NCBI GenBank assembly: GCA_034406715.1
Contig: CP137868.1
Location: forward strand, 248,001 to 312,000
Reading direction: 5' to 3'
From: Rhodotorula mucilaginosa
Lineage: Eukaryota; Basidiomycota; Microbotryomycetes; Sporidiobolales; Sporidiobolaceae
Length of the DNA: 64,000 bases
Each line of letters starts with the position of its first letter. Within the stretch, counting starts at the first letter, position 1. Both the position numbers and the translations under genes were made by a program. This document shows, in pieces, positions 57,251 through 64,000 of this stretch. The notes under the pieces are model-generated. The model saw only the letters and a program-made list of their open reading frames with translations, did not search any database and was not told where the DNA came from.

Positions 57251-58019
57251 TCACCTGTACCTTCTATCGACAAGACGCCGTCGTATGCAGGTTCCCGCGA
57301 GACCATCGCGCTCGAACAGGAGCCGGCTTCCGTGAAGAGCTTGAAGGCGACGTAGTTTTGAGCCCCATTCCTTCCTTCCCTTTCTTGCGTCCCTTGTATC
57401 GTATCACATTCTGTCTCTCTGCTGTCAGCAAATCAGATCAACGGAAGTCATTGCGAGAGGGTTGCGACCCGTGGGGTAAACGACAGGGAGAACTAAGGAC
57501 AGGCGGGAAAGAGCGTGTCTCGTGGTATCGGCTACAGAATGGGGAGGAGGAGGAAATAATAGTGATGTTGCGTAATCTAACGAAGGAACAGAGGTAGAGA
57601 GCAGAAGAGGGGAGAGAGGAAAGAGAACAGGAAGGCCAGGAGGCGAACGGCGAGTCAGGCAATGTTGCCTGCTCAAACAACTCGTCAGCTTATGTCGCTG
57701 TGCGCATACTGGACAGGATGACCCACATCCACGTGTGTACCACCAGGAGGAACGGAACTGCTCAATCCAGAAGACGATGAGGCGGAGTCGCTCGCGAACG
57801 CTGGTGATCCTACGGATACGACAACTCGCGTCAGCAACGCACGGACTGGGGATTAAGCCCGTTGGAGAACGACGCACTGCAGAAGCACAACTTTGACGTG
57901 ATCCTCGACGGGGAACACTTCAGCCGCAAACCAGCTGAAATCGTGAGGGTTGGTCGGCATCTCGCCCACTGCAGAAGGTCATACGTTGGTCAGCCGAGCG
58001 GCCAGCAAGCTACACCACG
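57251..58019. other. Convergent intergenic region, ACR3 / LONRF
   Basis: 769 bases between two 3' ends. Purine-rich around 57550-57650. Small open frames lack ATG starts or motifs; I see no gene. Confidence 0.4.
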
Positions 58020-60912
58020 TCAGAGGCAAAACGACAGACCTGTACGATTGAGACGTTCGATGATCCAAGGCGCGGATTGTGCCCGCAGAGTACGGATAAA
58101 GTCGAGGCAGATCTCCATGAGTTGGTCGATCGAGAGCTCGACGTTGCCGGTCATGGGAGGACGAGCCGGTCGCGCTCCGCCGATCGTCGGCGCCGTGGCA
58201 GGATCATCCGGTTGCGACCACGCTTCTTGAAACTCGGGCGAGTCATTCTGAGCGAGGGCAGCAGCTTCGAGTTCGGCCTCCTGCTCCGGCGATACGTCGT
58301 CGACGCGCTCGACCCGACCGACGTTGTATCCATCGACCATCGTCCGCTCGAGCAAACGGAACCGGTACGTTCCGATCGTTTCGAGTATGAGCCGACCGTC
58401 CTCGAGCATCTGGCAGCTCGTGATCCGGAGCATCGTGCCGTACTCGTTGACGGCATCGGGTGTGCTGGCGTTTCGCACGGGAAGGAGCATTCCGAACGAG
58501 CGGTCGGGGGTCTCGAGGACGCGTCGAATCATGAGGCGGTACCGCGGCTCGAAGATGTGCAGGAAACACTTGATGCCCGGCCAGGCCGACGTGCAGATAA
58601 AGATCGGAACCTGCGCCAAGAGCGCGCGTTCGTCCTCCTTGACCGCCGCCACTCGTTCGGCCGCCAGCTTGGGCATCGCTGTCGTCATGACCGCGTCCAG
58701 GTTGGCGCTCGAGCGTTGCCACCTGAAATAGGCGAGAGGCGGCAAGTCCGCACGGCAAAGGGGGCACTTGTCCGAGTGATCGTATGCTCGAGCGAGGCAA
58801 CCCCGGCAGAACGAGTGACCGCACGGCGACGTGACGGGCTCGTGAAAGAGCTGGAAGCACACCTGGCATTCGCATTCCGCCTGCAGGTCGGAGACGAGAC
58901 TCGGCGAGATGAGGGCAAGGCGCGGCAACGTCGACGACGACGACGAAGAAGAATGAGTCTGCTTGGACGCGGACTCTGCCGGCGTCATATACGAGTCGTC
59001 CAAGTCAAAGACGGGACGTGACTTTTTGCTCGATCGCCAGGTTCCGGTCGATTTTCGCGCCCGCTTGCTCTCGTCTTCGACGATGGGCTCGTCTTCGCCG
59101 CCGCCGCTGCTGCCGCTGTCGCCGCGAGTGATCACGCCAGGTTCAGGAGACGACGAGTGGTCCTTGTTGACGACAAGACCACTCGAGAGCTCCATCGGGA
59201 CTTCGCTGCCGAGCCGGACGCTCGAAAACAACGGCGTCAACACTTCGCCGTTTCGCTCCTTGGCGGAACGACTTTCGACGGCTGCGACGTAGTCGTCGAT
59301 ACCGAATACCGCTCGACGGAGGATGTCGACAAGTTTCCGCAGGGTGTAGTCGATTCGCAAGGGTCGATGCGGGACGATCAAGTGCGAAAAGTTGTAGTTG
59401 CAATCCGGATCCGCGCACAGTATCGGTAGCGATGGCGCGGACGTTTCGGGAGCGACCGATTGTGCAACCGACGCGATGGACGGGGTCGAGGCGATCGACG
59501 TGGAAGAGAGCGTGCGGTACAGCGTTCCGGCGTTGAGGTGCGCGGCGACCGCCGGTGATGGCAGAGGACTCGGGACGCCTGAAAACGCCGGCGTGGCCAG
59601 CTGTGCAGGTTGTTGAGGCGCCACGAGAGGATAAACCATAGTCTCGGCGTGCGGAACAGCGAAATACAAAGCGGCGTCTTCATCGTCGTGCTCGGCCGCC
59701 GGCGCTGGTGCGCAGTGCAGGCATCTCGAGTGACCGCATGCGAGCGTGGCAGGGTCGGTGAACAGACGGTGGCAGGACGGGCAGGTCAAGGTTTTGGCGA
59801 GTTGTGGGACGAGCTCCGTCAACGCCGGACCGACGACCGCATCCGGTTCTGCACTCGCGTCGGGCGCGAGGTTGAAATGTTTCGCCGGTCGGTGATGGAT
59901 CTGCTGGCCCGGCACCGAGTCGATACCGAGATCGGTGGCATGCAGGACTTTGCGACCACCTTCGCCCGCGTCCGATCCGTCGTCGCTGCCGCTCCGTCTC
60001 CGTCTCAGCGGCTGTCGCAAGCGGTTCGCGGACCGCACCGTATCTGCCGCCTCGTCCTCGGACAGCCAGTGCTCATCGGGATCGCGCCGAGATGGCCCCG
60101 ATCCAGAAGAGGCTCCGATTCCACGATTCGGTCCCGACATCGACGTCGCAGTCGACGTCGACGGGGCGTCGAGCGAAGAGGCTCGAACCCGCCGACTGGC
60201 GACAGATGGCATGGACGATCGTCTTCGTAGTGACCGCTGGGCGGCTGCCGAAGAGGACGACAGCGTCGACGATGCAGTCGGGTGAGAGCCTGAGCCGAGG
60301 TTGGCGGCGGCGAAGCGAGACGATGCCAAGGTGGAAGGCGCAGGCCGTTCGTTCCTCGCGTTGGGAGACTGTCTCGGTACCCGCCGCATACGCGGGGTCT
60401 GCGTTGGGGAGGAAGGTGTACCAGCGACGGTCGGAGCGATCTGAGGTTCGTGTCGATCGGCGTGCGCGGGTAACGGGGGCTGGGTCCCGGACGTCGAGGT
60501 GGCGAAGCGGGACTTGGAGATCGGAGGTCGAGGAACGTTCGAGTCGTAATCTGGTATGCTCGGCGCCACTGTGAAGACAATGAGCGATGAGTAAAGCAAT
60601 CGAAGTACGCGAAGGGCAGTAGGGCCTTCGGAGAGGCCGAGAAGCCGCGCCTTTGTGTGGGAGGGAAATGAACGCACGCGCGAGATGCGAATTCGCCTCT
60701 GCGGGGTCTGGAGCGGGCCGGTTCAGACGCGGATCGTCGCGTTCAAGTTGACTGCTGATGTCGATCGCGGCAGCTGGGCCAAGCGGCTCCCGATGTAGAG
60801 ATGCAGACCTTGTTCCGCCGGGCGAGGAGGAGCACTCTTGCGCATCGTCGTCCGAGTTGACATGTCGCAGACGGTCAGGCGGGCGAGTCGGATGTTCCGA
60901 TTGGAACGACAT
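58020..60912 (-). CDS. Two-RING plus Lon-domain protein (LONRF-like E3 ligase)
   Basis: Probable E3 ubiquitin ligase. Exon 1 from ATG 60912 (MSFQSEHPTRPPDRLRHVNS) ends in phase 1 at a GTGCGT donor. The second exon, from CTG-GCG (LAPSIPDYDSNVPRPP), runs to TGA 58020; total about 910 residues. A long basic, Ser-rich head precedes RING 1 (LTCPSCHRLFTDPATLACGH with SRCLHC, about 59720-59790), which continues after an insert into LCADPDCNYNFSHLIVPHRP. RING 2 is CQVCFQLFHEPVTSPCGHSF with CRGC and CPLCRADLPP (about 58745-58872). The C-terminal Lon N-domain follows: VPIFICTSAWPGIKCFLHIF, EPRYRLMIRRVLE, SFGMLLPV and NEYGTMLRITSCQMLEDGRL. RING plus Lon substrate-binding domain defines LONRF proteins. 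Substrate unknown. Confidence 0.88.
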
Positions 60913-61971
60913 GGTGTTCGATCAGAGGTTATGCGGCTTCGGGACCATGCGAGAGCGGTGCAGAGGGTCGAGTCGGTGTTTGCCAGGCAGTTCTGTCGGG
61001 GAAAGGGCGTCAGTTGGCGAGATCGCAGGCCTCCGCCGAAGCGTGCGCACCACTGGTCTGGCCCAACAGCTAGTCCCGCTCAGCCCTGCACCCTTCCGAG
61101 GATCCGCTCGACGTGGTTGGCGTATGGCGACGAGGATGACGGCGGAGTGAAAGCGGATTTCGGAGACGTCGTGTGCCACGCACAGTACGTGCTTCTCGCC
61201 TGTTCTTGCGCGGGTACGGTGCGCTCGGATTCAGCTATGCGTGCGAAGCGGTTCCGCTCAGCCTGACAGTGTCCAGGAGCTGTAGGCGGAATGACGAGGA
61301 TGTCCTCGATGACTGCGTTCCTGTTTCCGTGCGACGCTGAAGCAAACTTTCCGATCGTCACTGAAGGAGCCGAACTCAGTCTGGATCACAATGGAGATCG
61401 GCCATCGCGCCGATCGCTCGCTCGTTTTGACACGCGCATCTCGCACCACGCTCTCTCGATCGTTCCCTCGCCTCGCTCACCCGACTTTGGAAGTCGCCAC
61501 GCATCGCACCGACCCGCGCCTTCGATAGATTACAGTCCCGCAAAGACTCTCATGGTTCGGTTTATGTGACCGGAGTTGTCCGGACGGCGGAAGCGCGCTC
61601 TTGTCCAAACATGAGCGGCGGACTTGCGCGCGCAGATCGACTGCTGCAAGGGCTCCTTTGGAAGCTCAGGCCATTGACTCAGGCCTTGTCTATGCAAAAG
61701 AAAGGTTGCCCCATCACAGTAAGGAACGCAGAGACACGCCTATCCGGGTGTGCAAAGACGACGAGAAGCGGGTTCCGGTACAAGAGCATTCAGATTCCAC
61801 TACGTCTGCACAGTTTACTCGTCGAGCGGCACGGGCCGAGGACACTTCTACGGCGAGGGGGCGAGACAGGGACAGAAAGATGCGATTACCAAGAACAGTG
61901 CAAGTAGGTACAGGAAATAGGTTCGGAAAGAGCAAGCGGAAACCGGTTTTGAACGATTGCGAACGCCTAAC
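60913..61971. other. Gene-poor stretch, LONRF 5' / BBC1 3'
   Basis: 1,059 bases. One ATG frame at 61291-61569 (plus strand, 92 codons) has no recognisable motif. I see nothing else supportable. Confidence 0.4.
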
Positions 61972-64000
61972 CTAGACGATAAAGTCGCGCGGTGCGACGC
62001 GGTAGACGATGAGCGAGCCCGCGCGCATCTCGTCGACGCGGTACGAGTTCTCGTCGACCGAGCCGTTCTTGCCTTCGACCTCGATGACTTTGAGCTTGCC
62101 CTTTTTCGGTTCCCAGGCAGCGACGATGCCGAGGTGAGGACCGTGCGCTTCAGACCCGACGGTCTTGGTCGACAAGTTGTGCTTGAACTTGGCATAGATT
62201 GAGACGACTGCACCAAGCCAAGCCGTCGTCAGTAAAACACGCCGCGAGAACGGAGAAGAAAGGGCTGCAATATACCGTCACCGGCGCGCGGCTCGTCGTC
62301 TTCACCGACCATGGGGTGCTTCTGGCCGTGTTCGACCGTCGCCTCGTACACCTTGACGCCGAACGTGGTTCCGACCGGCAAGAGCGGGTCGGTCGCCCGT
62401 CCGTAGCAGAACCGGAGCAAGTCGTAATCGCTCAGCCCGCGCGCCGACTTGTCGCTCATCTTGGTGTGCGCCGCAGCAAACATTTGGGCGCCGAGCGACG
62501 CAGACCACTGCAAGAGTGCGTCGAGGTTCGGCTTCATCGCGGGCGGGAAATGCACTTGCGAGATGGCCGTCGACACCTCGGCGGGATCGTCGGCAGCGTA
62601 AGAGACCGTGATCAGAGTCTTGGAATAGTCAGAGTAGATGACCTCGATCCTGGCGAGAGCAAAAGAGGGGTCAACTCGGAAGGTCTCGAAGGGGCGGACT
62701 GATCCGACGTACTCCTTCTCGATGGTGCCGCGCTCCGAGTTCGACTTCTCGCTCGCGTCGACAAAGATGTCGAACCGACCTTGGAGAGAACGCGGAACGC
62801 CTCCGGGAGTCCTCCACCAGGGCAACGCAGTGTCGAGATCGAGATCCTTGGCCAGAAATGCGCCCGGAAGGGCGGCGCCGCCCTGCATGCGAGACGGACT
62901 GAACTGCACGTCGACCGATTGCCGCGGAGAGACTGCACCCCCCAAGCTCGCGGCGCCGCCAGACGTCGAAGCCGAACGCTGGGAAGACAAAGTAGCCGAC
63001 CGCTCGAGAGCGGCGATTTCCGGAGGCGGAGGTGCTGGGTGCGTGGGCGGAGTGGCAGGAATCGCTCGCAGGGGCGGGGAGGTAGGGACTTCGGGTTCAG
63101 GCAAGGGCATCGAAGCTTGATGTCCGCCGGCAGGCCGAGGGGGAGGAGGTGGCGGCATGTCGTCGTCCTCGGCGTCCTCCTCCTGCTCCTCTGGCTCGTC
63201 GTCAGCCTGAGCGTACGATTCCGGCTCGGCCGAGTGTTGGTCCTGCTCTCCGATGTACGACGGTTGCGACTCGGCCGCTTCCTCCGTGTCTTCGACGTCC
63301 TGATCAACGGGCGGCGGGACGGAGCGCGTCGGTGGCAAGGTCGGGGGACGCGTCGCCGGTCGAGGCGGAGGAGCGTCTGCCTCTTCTGCGGCTTCTTCTT
63401 CTTGTGTACCTTCGGCTTCGGCAGTCGCGTCTTCCGAAAGGGCTTCCGCTTCCCGCTTCTCGTCGGCAATCACGAACGCCTTGTCGGTCGCAGCAGCGGA
63501 GCGGGACGCGAGTTCGTCACCCGAAAGCGCGATCTTGTCATTCTTGTCGAGCTTGGGCGGTTCCGCGGGACACTCAACCTCCTGCTGCTGAGGAGTATCA
63601 TCATGTTCTTGAGGTGGACGCGCCGTTGCGATGCCAGGAAGGGCGAAGCCTCCGATCGGCGGTCCACCAACGCGACGAGGAGGGTGGTCCGGAGTCGAAT
63701 GACCGGAACTCGATTCCGGATCGATAACTGCGGCCATGAAGTCGAATCAGTACTTGATGACGGAACGAGGCTGGAAGTGCTGACCAATGGCGTACCTTGC
63801 GATTCAACATGGGGTACGGGTGCTTGGGCAGCAGCATCCGCGCTCTCGGCGGTCGACTTCTTCTTTGCCGGCTTCTTCGGAGGAAGACCACCGAAGCCAA
63901 GCATGGGGCCACCCATGAGGGGTCCACGACCGCCGAGCTTGGCCATGCGAGCGGCAAGAGCGCGACGGCGAGCGATCTCGGGATCTTCTTCCTCCTCCTC
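61972..64000 (-). CDS. BBC1: Bbc1-like actin-patch protein, 5' part off the right edge
   Basis: Yeast Bbc1 restrains Las17/WASP-driven actin assembly at endocytic patches. At the right edge an exon reads DPEIARRRALAARMAKLGGR and GPLMGGPMLGFGGLPPKKPA, the basic ARMAKLGG-type block known from Bbc1. It is followed by a long acidic Pro/Glu-rich region with polyproline (DDMPPPPPPRPAGGH). The C-terminal globular domain reads LPWWRTPGGVPRSLQGRFDI, VDASEKSNSERGTIEKEYVG, IEVIYSDYSKTLITVSYAAD and SASLGAQMFAAAHTKMSDKS. It continues RGLSDYDLLRFCYGRATDPL and, after a short intron, KFKHNLSTKTVGSEAHGPHL, GIVAAWEPKKGKLKVIEVEG and APRDFIV at TAG 61972. The N-terminal SH3 domain expected of the family would lie outside the window. 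Confidence 0.83.

Noticed and set aside
61291-61569. 92-codon ATG frame upstream of the LONRF gene
   Set aside because: No motif, no clear splice signals, low-complexity content; may be leader sequence.

Overview
The window looks like nuclear DNA of a basidiomycete red yeast (Pucciniomycotina, Rhodotorula/Rhodosporidium-like). It is GC-rich, almost every gene is broken by several 45-100 nt introns, and the proteins carry long Ser/Pro/Ala-rich disordered stretches. The gene families (Met6, Bfr1, ERMES Mdm34, HAK potassium transporter, Acr3, Zn2Cys6 regulator) are fungal. The genus is an inference from style; no rRNA or other marker is present. I see no virus-like element, transposon, CRISPR array or convincing tRNA.

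Layout. 1-10.8 kb: Aurora kinase (-, cut by the left edge), cytochrome c heme lyase (+), Mdm34 (+), an F-box protein (-) and a pirin (+). 11.6-23.5 kb: a histidine-triad hydrolase (+), a 590-bp truncated copy of methionine synthase (-), about 2 kb without a gene, intact MET6 (-), Bfr1 (-) and a CLYBL/CitE-like enzyme (-). 23.6-32.1 kb: a G-patch protein (+), a NiCoT nickel/cobalt permease (+), a ZNF511-like zinc-finger protein (+), two small unknown proteins (-) and a Cys-rich protein with a tandem repeat (-). 32.4-40.4 kb: a Zn2Cys6 transcription factor (-), an MFS exporter (-) and a Cys-type sulfatase (+). 40.6-49.0 kb: a HAK/KUP potassium transporter (-), head to head with a Na,K-ATPase-type (IIC) P-ATPase (+). 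49.6-64 kb: an unknown disordered protein (+), RPAP1 (-), Acr3 arsenite exporter (+), a two-RING plus Lon-domain ubiquitin ligase (-) and a Bbc1-like actin-patch protein (-, cut by the right edge).

Many neighbours are divergent and share short promoters (Aurora/CYC3, F-box/pirin, CLYBL/G-patch, MFS/sulfatase, HAK/P-ATPase, RPAP1/ACR3). Only HAK/P-ATPase suggests a joint job, alkali-cation balance.

The most unusual signals concern gene structure. Four genes need very small exons of 8, 10, 14 and 16 nt to keep frame, three of them at or beside conserved motifs. Two introns fit only as GC-AG, one of them splitting the zinc-ligand Cys codon of Met6. The methionine synthase fragment is about 99.5% identical to the parent and keeps its intron. 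The Zn2Cys6 regulator has an in-frame UAG just before a last exon that stays in frame and looks coding. A 13-bp GCCGAA-n-TTCGGC palindrome recurs in two promoters. Exon limits come from reading frames and splice dinucleotides only; no transcripts were available.
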